Assembly (NCBI RefSeq): GCF_029975155.1
Contig: NZ_JARKPQ010000324.1
Location: 1-64,000, forward strand
Source: Propionicimonas sp.
GTDB lineage: Bacteria > Actinomycetota > Actinomycetes > Propionibacteriales > Propionibacteriaceae
DNA: 64,000 nt
Direction of reading: 5' to 3'
Numbering within the stretch: position 1 is the stretch's first letter; each line of letters starts with the position of its first letter. Both the position numbers and the translations under genes were made by a program. The notes under the pieces were generated by a model. That model worked only from the letters and a program-made list of their open reading frames with translations. It was not told the origin of the DNA and ran no database searches. This document shows positions 8,015-16,517 of the stretch, piece by piece.

Positions 8015-9079
8015 ATGACGCACCACACGTCCGGACGACCCGCCCGGCGACCCATCCTGTGGTTGGTCGCCCTGCTCACCGCGGTCGGCATGCTGTTCGC
8101 TGTGCCCGCCGCCGCGTCCGCCCACGGCAGTAGGCCGCGCGGTCTGCAGGGGGTGAAGATCCTGCTCACCAACGACGACTCCATGCAGGCGGCCCGGCCG
8201 AACAACACCGACGGACTCGGCCTGTACGAGGTGCGAAAGGCCTTGTGCGCGCAGGGTGCCGACGTGGTGGTGATCGCACCGTGGGCCGTGCAGAGCGGCA
8301 AGGGCACCGCGGTGACCAACTCCGGCAGCTTCCGGCTCGGGCAGAAGGCGCTGCCGGCCGGGTATGAGTCGGACTGCGCGTCCGCTTCGTCCCATGGCCC
8401 GGTGTTCGGGGTGTGCACGGGGACGACCGACTGCTCCGCCACCAGCGGCAGCGCGACCCCGGCCGACACGGTGATGTTCGCCCTGCGCGGCGGCCTGGCC
8501 GCCACGGTGGGCTGGGACGAGCCCGACCTCGTCGTCTCGGGCTCCAACTCCGGGGCCAACGTGGCCAGCTCGGTGAACGACTCCGGCACGGTCGGGGCGA
8601 CGATCGCCGCGATCTCGGACGGGCTCCCGGCAGTCGCGTTCAGCTCGTCCACGGCTGCGGACTTCTCGATGCCGGTGGTCAACTACACCGCGACCGCGAC
8701 CTGGGGCGCCGCGTTCCTTGCCGCGCTGCACAACAAGGGACTGCTGCTGCAGAACAACTTCGCGCTCAACGTGAACTACCCGGACATCTCGACCGGCATC
8801 CCCGCCGGCTCGCCGACGTGGGTGAAGATCGGCAGCGCGACCTACGCCTACCACGGCTACACCAGGCAGGCGGACGGCAGCTGGACGATCGCGCTGTCGA
8901 TCTGCGCTGACAAGCCCATCTGTGTGGAGACCCGCAGGGACGCCGACTGGACCACGCTGACCAAGAAGCACCGGATCACCGTCGCCCCGATCACCTGGGA
9001 CCGCACCTACGGTGTGGCCGACGGCGGCCGGACGCTGGCGAAGGTGCGCAACTTCGTCGGGAAGTACGGACGCCGCTGA
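8015..9079 (+). CDS. Secreted SurE-like 5'/3'-nucleotidase (acid phosphatase)
   Basis: SurE-family phosphatase of 354 residues carrying a Sec signal peptide (basic MTHHTSGRPARR, a hydrophobic stretch, then PAAASAHG), so it probably acts outside the cytoplasm. After the signal, VKILLTNDDS holds the paired aspartates of the SurE metal site, and VVSGSNSGANV is the third signature (usually SGIN-x-G-x-N). NTDGLGLYEVRKAL follows the first block. Classic SurE proteins are cytoplasmic and about 250 residues; this one has an extra Cys-rich insert (ESDCASASSHGPVFGVCTG) and a C-terminal extension (ICADKPICVETRRD). It stands alone, with a hairpin before it and a palindromic repeat after it. It probably releases phosphate from nucleotides or other phosphoesters. 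Confidence 0.85.
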   Translation: MTHHTSGRPARRPILWLVALLTAVGMLFAVPAAASAHGSRPRGLQGVKILLTNDDSMQAARPNNTDGLGLYEVRKALCAQGADVVVIAPWAVQSGKGTAVTNSGSFRLGQKALPAGYESDCASASSHGPVFGVCTGTTDCSATSGSATPADTVMFALRGGLAATVGWDEPDLVVSGSNSGANVASSVNDSGTVGATIAAISDGLPAVAFSSSTAADFSMPVVNYTATATWGAAFLAALHNKGLLLQNNFALNVNYPDISTGIPAGSPTWVKIGSATYAYHGYTRQADGSWTIALSICADKPICVETRRDADWTTLTKKHRITVAPITWDRTYGVADGGRTLAKVRNFVGKYGRR

Positions 9080-9092
9080 CCGACAGCCGCTG

Positions 9093-9171
9093 GTCGTCCC
9101 GGGCTCGACCCGGGATCCCTGTGGTCGAGTTGCGAGGCTGGTGCAGGGATCCCGGCGTTCGCCGGGATGAC
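9093..9171. repeat. REP-like palindromic repeat, family A
   Basis: A single unit starting GTCGTCCCGGGCTCGACC and ending GGCGTTCGCCGGGATGAC. It begins 14 bases after the SurE-like gene and lies between it and the convergent MFS gene. Confidence 0.85.
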
Positions 9172-9235
9172 GGTGGGGGCACGCGTCCGGGGTTGTTCCT
9201 CACCCGGGCGCGGGACGGCCAGCGGCTTCGGCGGC

Positions 9236-10438
9236 TCAGGGGCCGGTGACCGGCTCGGGCTCGGTCGCGGGGAGCGGCTTCGCGACCGGGACGACCAGGA
9301 TCGCGACGAGCGAGATGAGGCCCACGACGAGCAGCGCGTTGAGGACGCCGAAGTGGTCACCGAGGAAGCCCAGCAGCGGCGGGCCGGCCAGGAATGCGCC
9401 GTAGCCGATGGTGGTCACCACGCTCAGGCGCAGCGGGGCGCGAGCGGGATCGTCCGCGGCCGCCGACATGCCGACGGGGAAGCCGAGGCTTGCTCCCACG
9501 CCCCAGATCGCGGTGCCGACGAACGCCAGCCACGGATCGCCGAAGACCACCAGCAGACAGCCGACGACCGCGGCCACGAACAGCAGTCGCAGCACCGGGA
9601 CGCGGCCGTAGCGGTCGAGCACGTGGGTGCCGAGGATGCGACCGGCGGTCATGAACGACAGGAAGACCGCCAGGGCGACCACGCCGAGCGCCTTGTCGAC
9701 GTGGTGGCCCTCGACGAAGGCCACAGCCATCCAGTCGTTGGCCGTCCCCTCCGCGAAAGCAGCGGCGAGCACGACCAGACCGATCAACAGCGTGCGGGGC
9801 TCCGTCCAGGCGGATCGGGCGCGCTCGGTGGGAACTCCGGCCACGGCCGGATCCTCGTCGAAGGCGGGCAGGAACTGCGTCGTCGCCCAGAACACCGCGG
9901 CGAGACCGAGCACGACCACGGTCCCGAGATGCACGGTGAGCGGGACGCGCAACCAGGTCAGGCCGGCGCCGATCAGCGCACCGAGCACGGTCCCGCCGCT
10001 GAAGGCGGCGTGGAACCACGGCATGATGGCGCGGCCCAGTCCCCGCTCGATGTTCGTGCCCTCCAGGTTCTGGGCGACGTCCCAGACGCCGCTGCCGAGC
10101 CCGAGCAGGAACAGCCCGGGCATCACGAGGAACATCGAGAGCTGTGCCTGCGCGGCCAGCGCGGCGAGCAGCAGACCGGGCAGGGCGATACCCGTGCCCA
10201 GCCGGACGGTCTTCGCCGCGCCGATCCGGTGCGCGATCCGTCCCGCGGTCGGCAGGCCGAGCAGTGACCCGACCGAGATGGCCAGCAGCATGATCCCCAG
10301 CTCGCCGGCGGTGAGGGCGAGCAGCTCCTTCACGTCCGGCACGCGTGACATCCAGGACGCGATGGCGATGCCGCTGACGGCGAAGACCAGCAGATCGCCG
10401 TTCCGTGCGCGGACGGCGTCAGTGGGGAGGTGCTGCAT
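9236..10438 (-). CDS. MFS transporter (YbjJ-like)
   Basis: Twelve-segment major facilitator protein of 400 residues from ATG 10438. The N-terminal part (FAVSGIAIASWMSRVPDVKELL) and GLGSGVWDVAQNLEGTNIERGLGRAIMPWFHAAFS (given by its ends GLGSGVWDV and PWFHAAFS) resemble the E. coli YbjJ group, whose substrate is unknown. A longer reading frame upstream exists but lacks a family match. The inverted repeat at 10458-10477, just upstream of the start, could be an operator. It is divergent from the manganese riboswitch-terC transcription unit. Confidence 0.8.
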   Translation of the reverse strand: MQHLPTDAVRARNGDLLVFAVSGIAIASWMSRVPDVKELLALTAGELGIMLLAISVGSLLGLPTAGRIAHRIGAAKTVRLGTGIALPGLLLAALAAQAQLSMFLVMPGLFLLGLGSGVWDVAQNLEGTNIERGLGRAIMPWFHAAFSGGTVLGALIGAGLTWLRVPLTVHLGTVVVLGLAAVFWATTQFLPAFDEDPAVAGVPTERARSAWTEPRTLLIGLVVLAAAFAEGTANDWMAVAFVEGHHVDKALGVVALAVFLSFMTAGRILGTHVLDRYGRVPVLRLLFVAAVVGCLLVVFGDPWLAFVGTAIWGVGASLGFPVGMSAAADDPARAPLRLSVVTTIGYGAFLAGPPLLGFLGDHFGVLNALLVVGLISLVAILVVPVAKPLPATEPEPVTGP

Positions 10439-10457
10439 CGAGATTCTCCGGGCCTGG

Positions 10458-10477
10458 GTGAAACGTTTGCGGTTCAC
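10458..10477. promoter_or_regulatory. Possible operator upstream of the MFS gene
   Basis: Inverted repeat with arms GTGAA and TTCAC separated by 10 bases, 20 bases upstream of the MFS start. The short arms make this tentative. Confidence 0.3.
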
Positions 10478-10554
10478 GCTAGCAAGCACCGGGGTGGCCT
10501 CAGCAATTGTCGTCGCCGAATTGTGGGCTGTGCCGACTCGCCCGTAGGCTCGGT

Positions 10555-10655
10555 CGCCGAGGGGAGTACTTCCCAAGTCATCCGGTGGTCATTCCGGGCA
10601 CGTGATCGTGTCCCCCCGGGTGCGCCTGGCGGACGGGCGAAGGAGACCTCACGCA
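10555..10655 (+). ncRNA. yybP-ykoY manganese riboswitch upstream of terC
   Basis: The region has the hallmarks of this class: a 5' GAGGGGAGTA that can pair through GAGG with CCTC at the 3' end (P1), an internal GGTGGTCATTCCGG, and the 3' motif GGACGGGCGAAGGAGACCT. It ends about 25 bases before the terC start codon. TerC-family proteins are a known target of this Mn2+-sensing riboswitch, which turns expression on when manganese is high. A covariance-model search against RF00080 would settle it. Confidence 0.72.
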
Positions 10656-10679
10656 TTGTGCAGTGAGAAAGGCTCCCTG

Positions 10680-11684
10680 GTGACCCAACCCGTGCTCGAG
10701 ATCGCCATCGGCTCCCCCGAGTTGTGGGCGATCAGCATCCTCGCCGTCCTCGGACTGTTCGTCCTCGACTTCATCCTCACCCGCAAGCCGCACGAGGTCT
10801 CCATGAAGGAGGCCGTGGGCTGGTCGGCGTTCTACATCGCGCTGCCGCTGGCGTTCGGCGTCTGGGTCTGGACGACGTTCGGCTCGCAGCGCGGGCTGGA
10901 GTTCTACGCCGGCTACCTGGTGGAGAAGTCGCTGAGCGTCGACAACCTGTTCGTGTTCATGCTGCTCCTGGCGTCGTTCGCGGTGCCGCGGGAGCTGCAG
11001 CAGCGCGTCCTGCTGATCGGAGTGGCCGGCGCGCTGGTGCTGCGCGGGGTGTTCATCGCCCTCGGTGCGGCGATGCTGGCCACCTTCGCCTGGACGTTCC
11101 TGCTGTTCGGCGCGATCCTGCTGGCCACGGCGGTGAAGGTGCTGCGGGACGCGATGAACCCGGCCGAGCACGAGATCCATCCGAACGACCTGCGCGTGGT
11201 GAAGCTCGTCCGCCGGTTCTGGCCGGTGACGGACGGCTACCGCGGTCCGCGGATGAGCGTGGTCGAGGACGGACGCCGGGCCATCACCCCGTTCGCGCTG
11301 GCCACGCTGGCGATCCTCGCCACGGACGTGGTCTTCGCCGTCGACTCCGTGCCGGCCGTCTACGGCATCACCGGCGACCCCTACCTGGTGTTCGTCACCA
11401 ACGCCTTCGCGCTGCTCGGTCTGCGGGCGCTGTACTTCGTGCTGGAGGGTGCGCTGGGGGCGCTCGTCCACCTGGGCTACGGCCTGGCCGCGATCCTGGC
11501 GTTCATCGGCGCGAAGCTGGTGATGCACTGGGCGCACGGCGTCTGGAGCTGGGTGCCCGAGGTGGACACGCTGTTCTCCCTCGGCGTGATCGTCGGCATC
11601 CTCGCGATCGTGATCGTCACCAGCCTGATCTCGAACCGGAGGGCAGCCCGGGCCGAGGCGCGGCACGCCGCCAAGCCGTCCTGA
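10680..11684 (+). CDS. TerC-family membrane protein, probable Mn2+ exporter
   Basis: Integral membrane protein of 334 residues from GTG 10680, with GAAAGG seven bases upstream as ribosome binding site. About nine hydrophobic segments are visible. The conserved acidic membrane motifs of TerC are present: EKSLSVDNLFVFMLL (about residue 80) and ATDVVFAVDSVPAV (about residue 215). TerC relatives of this type (Alx, MeeF/MeeY) export manganese, often to metallate secreted enzymes. The upstream riboswitch supports this role. Despite the name, tellurite resistance is not implied. Confidence 0.9.
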   Translation: MTQPVLEIAIGSPELWAISILAVLGLFVLDFILTRKPHEVSMKEAVGWSAFYIALPLAFGVWVWTTFGSQRGLEFYAGYLVEKSLSVDNLFVFMLLLASFAVPRELQQRVLLIGVAGALVLRGVFIALGAAMLATFAWTFLLFGAILLATAVKVLRDAMNPAEHEIHPNDLRVVKLVRRFWPVTDGYRGPRMSVVEDGRRAITPFALATLAILATDVVFAVDSVPAVYGITGDPYLVFVTNAFALLGLRALYFVLEGALGALVHLGYGLAAILAFIGAKLVMHWAHGVWSWVPEVDTLFSLGVIVGILAIVIVTSLISNRRAARAEARHAAKPS

Positions 11685-11712
11685 CCACCGCGGCCCGGCC
11701 GGACGGCGGTGG

Positions 11713-13008
11713 TCAGTCGAACCAGCCGCCGATCGCGCTGACCGCGCCGGAGATGCCGCCGGCGATCGCCTCGCCGGTGTCCTCCAGCGCCTCCCAGCCC
11801 TCCTCGAGCGCCTTGCCGACGTCGGGACCGTTCTCGAAGAACGAGTCGATCGCGCCGTCGGCGAAGATCGCGACGCCGGCACCGACCACCGTGCCGACCA
11901 CCGCCCCGACCGCCGTCCCGACGCCCGGCACCACGGACCCGGCCGCAGCGCCGATCAGGGCGGCCGTGCCGACGGAGGCTCCGAAGCCCGCCGCGGCCCC
12001 GACGGCGGCCGAGGCGCCCTGCGACACCGCGATCTGAGTGGTGGACTCGCCCTCGGTCCAGTCGGCGTACAGCCCCAGGCCGAGGCCGAGGGGGCCGAGC
12101 ACCTTGCCCGCCTTGGTGAGGAACCGCGGGAAGCGCGCCGCGGTGAACGGCAGGTCGTCGAGTGCCCGCGCCGCCTTCAGCAGGTCGTGGGCCTCGTCGA
12201 GCTTGCCGTTGATGGCGAGCACGTCGGCGTCCAGCTTGGCCTGGTCGAGCCGGCGCCAGAAGATCCACTTGCGCGTGGTGTAGCGCTCGGGGTGGGCGTG
12301 CATGTCCGTGATCGCGCGCTGGGCGTCGGTCACCAGGTCGTCGGCCCGGGCCAGCAGGCCCGACTGGGTCGCGCCGCGCACCCGCACCTGCTCGGCCAGG
12401 TCGAGGGCCAGCCACACGGCGGCCCCGTCACCCAGGACCTCGCCGGCAGGGACGATCCACTGTGCGTGGTCGGTGAGGGAGTAGGCGCCGGCCAGATCCT
12501 CGCAGGCGGTGTTGTACTTCCGGTCGATCCGTTCAGCCTCGTTGCGGGCATGGATGAACGCCACGGCTCTGGTGTTCCACACCTCGAGCCGCTCGTCGTA
12601 GGCGTCCCACACAGACTGGTCCGCCGTGCCGGCCGGCTCGGCCGGGGGCGTCCCCGGGTGCTCGATCAGGAAGCCGGTGACGGTGAGGCCGCTCGCGGCC
12701 GCGTCCGAGCGGATCGTGGCCATGTCGTTCTGGCAGACGCGCAGGGAGTGGGCGAAGTCGGCGAGGTCGTCGGATATGGAGCGGGTGGCGCCTTCGAGGT
12801 CCTCGGCGACGTCGCGGCCCTTCGACATGCACTGCTCGAACGCCCAGCCCGCCGGCGACTGCCAGTTCTCCTGCACCGCCCTGCGGCCGTCGTTCAGGGC
12901 GTCGGCGGCATCGCCGAGCTCGGACGCGAGCGAGTCCCGCAGCCAGTTGGCCGCGGACTCCACGGACGCCGGGCTGCCGGTGATCTCGGTGTCGACGGTG
13001 TCGCTCAC
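11713..13008 (-). CDS. Large WXG100-type protein, putative ESX/type VII substrate
   Basis: 431-residue protein. The N-terminal 200 residues look helical and WXG100-like, with NWQSPAGWAFEQCMS around residue 50 resembling the W-x-G turn. The centre is a charged helical region (KWIFWRRLDQAKLDADVLAINGK). From about residue 330 there is a long glycine/alanine/valine-rich stretch with glycine-zipper character (VGAVVGTVVGAGVAIF) that could insert in membranes, as seen in C-terminal parts of polymorphic toxins. It starts at GTG 13008 and overlaps the EspC-like gene by four bases. The cassette with 13005-13307 and 13304-13597 is tightly coupled. No catalytic toxin motif or immunity gene is recognisable, and no ESX machinery is in the window. 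Confidence 0.6.
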   Translation of the reverse strand: MSDTVDTEITGSPASVESAANWLRDSLASELGDAADALNDGRRAVQENWQSPAGWAFEQCMSKGRDVAEDLEGATRSISDDLADFAHSLRVCQNDMATIRSDAAASGLTVTGFLIEHPGTPPAEPAGTADQSVWDAYDERLEVWNTRAVAFIHARNEAERIDRKYNTACEDLAGAYSLTDHAQWIVPAGEVLGDGAAVWLALDLAEQVRVRGATQSGLLARADDLVTDAQRAITDMHAHPERYTTRKWIFWRRLDQAKLDADVLAINGKLDEAHDLLKAARALDDLPFTAARFPRFLTKAGKVLGPLGLGLGLYADWTEGESTTQIAVSQGASAAVGAAAGFGASVGTAALIGAAAGSVVPGVGTAVGAVVGTVVGAGVAIFADGAIDSFFENGPDVGKALEEGWEALEDTGEAIAGGISGAVSAIGGWFD

Positions 13009-13307
13009 CGGTTCATCTCCGACTCGATCTGTTCCAGGGATGCGGCCACGTCCGCGTCCGTCCGCTGGTAGTACCCGTGCGCCTGGCGCACCCGCCCGGC
13101 GAGGGCGGTCAGGCCGTTGGCCACGTTCCCCGCGCTGGTGACGACCTGGGCCAGCAGCGGCGAGATGACCGCGGTCATCGGACCCGCGTCGACGCTGGAC
13201 GGCACCGAGCCCGCCAGGTCGTCCAGGCCGGTGGCGGCGTCCTCCAGCGTGGTCGCGATGCCCGGCAGGGCATCGTTGTTGATGTGGATGCCGTACGGCA
13301 CGGTCAT
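13005..13307 (-). CDS. EspC-like / WXG100-family small protein
   Basis: 100-residue all-helical protein (LPGIATTLEDAATGLDDLAG ... ALAGRVRQAHGYYQRTDADV) with the size and late YxxxD-type signal (YYQRTD) typical of ESX secretion substrates and EspC/DUF2580 proteins. It overlaps the larger WXG protein downstream by four bases and the gene upstream by four bases, so the three are one operon. It probably forms a helical hairpin dimer with the downstream protein for type VII secretion. Confidence 0.7.
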   Translation of the reverse strand: MTVPYGIHINNDALPGIATTLEDAATGLDDLAGSVPSSVDAGPMTAVISPLLAQVVTSAGNVANGLTALAGRVRQAHGYYQRTDADVAASLEQIESEMNR

Positions 13308-13597
13308 CGCTGCTCCCCACCGTCGTGGCGCAGCACCGGATCGACGTCGACGAATAGCAGGTCGTAGGGCGTCTGGTCATGGATCCGCTGCAGGGCTGCG
13401 ACGTCGCAGACCACCCAGGAGCTGTCCGGGTCGTAGATGTCGTGCAGCCGGTCGATCGCCGAGTAGGTGTAGAGCGCGATCCGCCCGTCCTCGACCGTGT
13501 GCATCGTCACCCGCCGCTCGGCAGGGTCGGCCTCGGAGGTCGTCGGCACGTAGACGAACGGCGGGATCGGCGGTCGCCTGGGGTCGGGGTGGGTCAT
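13304..13597 (-). CDS. SAV_915-like small protein
   Basis: 97-residue protein with VYVPT near the start, a central ALYTYSAIDRLHDIYDPDSSW, and an end LLFVDVDPVLR. This resembles the SAV_915/SseB-like fold common in Streptomyces and ESX cassettes, where its role is unknown. It is the first gene of the overlapping three-gene operon with the EspC-like and WXG proteins, which suggests a chaperone or accessory role for those secreted proteins. Confidence 0.6.
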   Translation of the reverse strand: MTHPDPRRPPIPPFVYVPTTSEADPAERRVTMHTVEDGRIALYTYSAIDRLHDIYDPDSSWVVCDVAALQRIHDQTPYDLLFVDVDPVLRHDGGEQR

Positions 13598-13629
13598 GGG
13601 CCTGCCTTCCTGATCTGGTGGACTCCGGC

Positions 13630-14403
13630 TCAGCGTCGGGGGTGGTCGATGGTCACCGTCCCGGAGAGCCCGGCGGCGTCGGCCAGCCAGCCGGCGACAT
13701 CCTCGGGGCGGTGTCCGTAGCCGCGGGTGAGGAGCACCATCCCCTCGGTCTCCGGCAGGCGGTGTCGCCATGGGCGGGGACAGGGCGTGCGTTGCGGTTG
13801 CCTGTCGGTGAGCACGACGACCGCGTCCTCGGCGGGGGCGCAGACGATCCCGGTCACCTGGTCGAGCGGCACCCGCTCGCTGCCCCACTCGGTCTCGTGC
13901 GCCAGTGCGTCCGCGCTCAGCCAGATCGCCTCGGGGAACTTGCGCCCGGCCAGGTACAACCCGATTCGCACCGCGGGCCAGACGGCGAAAATGGCCGGCA
14001 GGAGCGACCAGGGCAGGAACCTGCCGCCGGACGCGAGGTCGAGCCAGAGCCCGGCGACGCACAGCGCGATGAACAGGACGTCGATCGTCATCGAGTGGAC
14101 GAGGTCGCCCGTCCAGGCCCGGAGTCCGGCGGCCGGCGAACCGTCGCGGGTCGTCCGCCGGGGTCGCGCGGCCCGCCGGACCGCCTGGGCGACACCGAAA
14201 CCCACGAACGAGAGCCCGCCGAGGCGCACGAACCACGCCAGCAGGCGCGGGAACGGGTCGGGCGGCGTCGCGGCGTCGATGGCCGCGGCGATGCCGATCA
14301 TCACCGCGCCCAGGGCGCCGTTGCCGAGCGCCGCGCCCAGCCGGTGGCGCAGCGGCACCTCCCGCGGTGGGAACTCGGGCAGTCGGACGACGGGTGCGGC
14401 CAC
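13630..14403 (-). CDS. Hypothetical membrane protein
   Basis: 257-residue protein from GTG 14403 with four likely membrane segments (about residues 28-45, 60-75, 105-125 and 130-150). A soluble C-terminal domain of about 100 residues follows (WLSADALAHETEWGSERVPLDQVTGIV...). The layout resembles bacterial PH-domain-like membrane proteins, but no family is recognised with confidence. It precedes the SAV_915/EspC/WXG operon on the same strand with only a 32-base gap, so it may be cotranscribed. Confidence 0.6.
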   Translation of the reverse strand: MAAPVVRLPEFPPREVPLRHRLGAALGNGALGAVMIGIAAAIDAATPPDPFPRLLAWFVRLGGLSFVGFGVAQAVRRAARPRRTTRDGSPAAGLRAWTGDLVHSMTIDVLFIALCVAGLWLDLASGGRFLPWSLLPAIFAVWPAVRIGLYLAGRKFPEAIWLSADALAHETEWGSERVPLDQVTGIVCAPAEDAVVVLTDRQPQRTPCPRPWRHRLPETEGMVLLTRGYGHRPEDVAGWLADAAGLSGTVTIDHPRR

Positions 14404-14472
14404 GAAGCGAGGCTACCGGAGCCCCTCCACCGTGACGCCCGGTCCGTCCGGATCCGTACAGCCGGCCGGTGC

Positions 14473-15402
14473 TCAGGCCAGCTGCAGCACCCGGACGACG
14501 ATCAGGGCCAGCACCAGGACGCCGAAGCCGGCGAGCCCGGCGACCTGGATGCGGTTGCGGTCCTTGCGGGGGGCGTAGACGATGATCGCGGTCGTCACCA
14601 GGCCGCCGACGAGGCCGCCGATGTGGCCCTGCCAGGAGATGCCCGGGCCGAGGAACGAGTAGATCAGGTTGATCGCCAGCCAGGTGAACGCCACCTGCAG
14701 GTCCGCCTTGACCTTCAGGCCGACCACGATCAGTGCGCCGATCAGTCCGAAGACCGCGCCGGACGCGCCGAGCGTCTGCATGGCCGGTGCCTCCAGCCAC
14801 ACCACGGCGGCCGAGCCGGCGAGCGCGGAGAGCAGGTAGACCGCGAGGAACCGTGCCCGGCCCAGCGCGGCCTCCATCGGCGGGCCGAGGAACCACAGCG
14901 ACAGCATGTTCATGCCGAGGTGCAGCGGTGCGGTGTGGGTGAAGGCGGACGTCAGCACCTGCCACCACGCGCCGCCGCTCACACCGCCCTGCCACAGCCC
15001 GTCCACCGTCGCGCACTGGACGGCGGTGGTGACGTCGGGGAACCACTGGGTGGGGTCGTCCGCGGCCAGGCAGATGCCGCCGGGACGCAGCGCGAGCAGG
15101 TCGGCGAGCGAGCCGGTGTCACCACCGAGGAGCATGATCATCGCCCAGACCGCGATGTTGATCCCGATCAGCACCAGGCTGGTGGTGCGCGGGTTGCGGC
15201 TGCGCAGCCCGCCGTACGGACCCTCGTTCTGCCGGGTCTCCCGGGCGCCGGCGGCCACGCACTCCGGGCACTGGAAACCGACGGCGGCGCTGATCATGCA
15301 GTCGCCGCAGATCGGGCGACCGCAGCGCTGGCAGCGGATGTACGTCGGCCGGTCGGGATGTCGGTAGCAGCCGTAGGCGATCGGCTGCTGCGGCTGCGTC
15401 AT
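14473..15402 (-). CDS. Rhomboid-family intramembrane serine protease
   Basis: 309-residue membrane protease that cleaves substrates inside the bilayer. The N-terminus has a B-box-like zinc ribbon with CYRHPDRPTYIRCQRCGRPICGDCM (cysteines in CxxC and CxxC pairs), common in actinobacterial rhomboids. The membrane domain carries HLGMNMLSLWFLG (helix 2), GASGAVFG with the catalytic serine, and GHIGGLVGG with the catalytic histidine. The ATG at 15402 follows a TAnnnT box by seven bases and is probably leaderless. It is divergent from the patatin gene at 15492. Substrates are unknown. Confidence 0.92.
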   Translation of the reverse strand: MTQPQQPIAYGCYRHPDRPTYIRCQRCGRPICGDCMISAAVGFQCPECVAAGARETRQNEGPYGGLRSRNPRTTSLVLIGINIAVWAMIMLLGGDTGSLADLLALRPGGICLAADDPTQWFPDVTTAVQCATVDGLWQGGVSGGAWWQVLTSAFTHTAPLHLGMNMLSLWFLGPPMEAALGRARFLAVYLLSALAGSAAVVWLEAPAMQTLGASGAVFGLIGALIVVGLKVKADLQVAFTWLAINLIYSFLGPGISWQGHIGGLVGGLVTTAIIVYAPRKDRNRIQVAGLAGFGVLVLALIVVRVLQLA

Positions 15403-15409
15403 GCCCTGC

Positions 15410-15415
15410 ACGATA
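15410..15415 (-). promoter_or_regulatory. -10 box TATCGT of leaderless rhomboid gene
   Basis: On the minus strand TATCGT ends seven bases before the rhomboid ATG, with no ribosome binding site between. Confidence 0.45.
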
Positions 15416-15479
15416 CCGGGCGGGCGGAAGGGTCTCCGTCCGGCCGCGCGCACTTTCCGCCGTGGTCGCCGGCGCTGCC

Positions 15480-15485
15480 GATAAT
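15480..15485 (+). promoter_or_regulatory. -10 box GATAAT of the patatin gene
   Basis: GATAAT (five of six matches to TATAAT) ends six bases before the ATG at 15492, so the transcript is probably leaderless even though GGAGGC fills the six bases. Confidence 0.45.
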
Positions 15486-15491
15486 GGAGGC

Positions 15492-16490
15492 ATGTACGGC
15501 AAGCGGGTGGCGTTGGTCCTCGGCTCCGGCGGAGCGCGGGGCTACGCGCACATCGGGGCCATCCAGGTGCTGGCCGAGCGCGGCTACGAGGTGGTCGCGG
15601 TGGCGGGCAGCTCGATGGGCGCCCTCGTCGGCGGCCTGCTCGTCGCGGACAAGGTGGCGGAGTACACCGAGTGGGTCACCACCCTCTCGCAGCGGGACGT
15701 GCTGAAGCTGCTCGACCCGGCGTTGTCCGGGCCGGGCGCGATCCGGCTGGAGCGGGTGCTCGCGAGGATGAGCGAGATCCTGGACGGCGCGTTGATCGAG
15801 GACCTGGCGATCCCCTACACCGCTGTCGCCACGGACATCGGGGCGCGGCGGGAGGTGTGGTTCACGTCCGGCCCGCTGGACGTGGCGATCCGGGCGTCGG
15901 TGGCGATCCCGGGGCTGATCACGCCGATCATGGTGAACGGCCGGCTGCTGGTGGACGGCGGGGTGCTCAACCCGGTGCCGATGGAGCCCGTGATCGGCGT
16001 GGACGCGGACTTCACCCTCGCGGTCTCTCTGGCCGGGGAGAAGTCCGTCAGCTTCGGGGCGTCACCGGCGAAGGAGAGCTCCGCGCAGCGTCCGCCCACG
16101 GAGTGGCTGGACCGGTTCCTGAAGAGCGCGGCAGGGGTCTGGGAGAACGACTTCGTCGCATCCATCCTGGCGCGGTTCGGGCGGCACGACCCGGACGGGG
16201 AGCCCGAGCCGTCCCCGGCCTTCGACCCCCCGCCCCCGGGCCTCGGGATCACCGACGTGACCGCCATGTCCCTGGACACGATGGGCTCCCTGATCACCCG
16301 CTTCCGGCTCGCCGCACTACCCCCCGACGTGCTGGTCACCGTCCCCGGCGACGCCGCCAAGGCCATGGACTTCCACCGCGCCACCGAGCTGATCGACCTC
16401 GGCCGCACGCTCACCGAAGCCGCCCTGGACGAAGCCTTCGGCGACGAGACCCCTCCCGAACTGGAGCCCGCGCCCCCCACCGCCCCCTGA
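15492..16490 (+). CDS. Patatin-like phospholipase / RssA-type esterase
   Basis: 332-residue serine hydrolase of the patatin family, probably a lipid acyl hydrolase. Early motifs are LVLGSGGARGYAHIG (oxyanion hole), GSSMGALVGG with the nucleophile serine of G-x-S-x-G, and VDGGVLNPVPM with the dyad aspartate in DGG. The order and the AHIG sequence match RssA/NTE-type bacterial enzymes. The extended C-terminal third (proline-rich PAFDPPPPGLG, then a helical end) is longer than in E. coli RssA. It is divergent from the rhomboid gene. Confidence 0.9.
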   Translation: MYGKRVALVLGSGGARGYAHIGAIQVLAERGYEVVAVAGSSMGALVGGLLVADKVAEYTEWVTTLSQRDVLKLLDPALSGPGAIRLERVLARMSEILDGALIEDLAIPYTAVATDIGARREVWFTSGPLDVAIRASVAIPGLITPIMVNGRLLVDGGVLNPVPMEPVIGVDADFTLAVSLAGEKSVSFGASPAKESSAQRPPTEWLDRFLKSAAGVWENDFVASILARFGRHDPDGEPEPSPAFDPPPPGLGITDVTAMSLDTMGSLITRFRLAALPPDVLVTVPGDAAKAMDFHRATELIDLGRTLTEAALDEAFGDETPPELEPAPPTAP

Positions 16491-16517
16491 GGAGCGTCTG
16501 GCGTTTCGGGTGAATCG

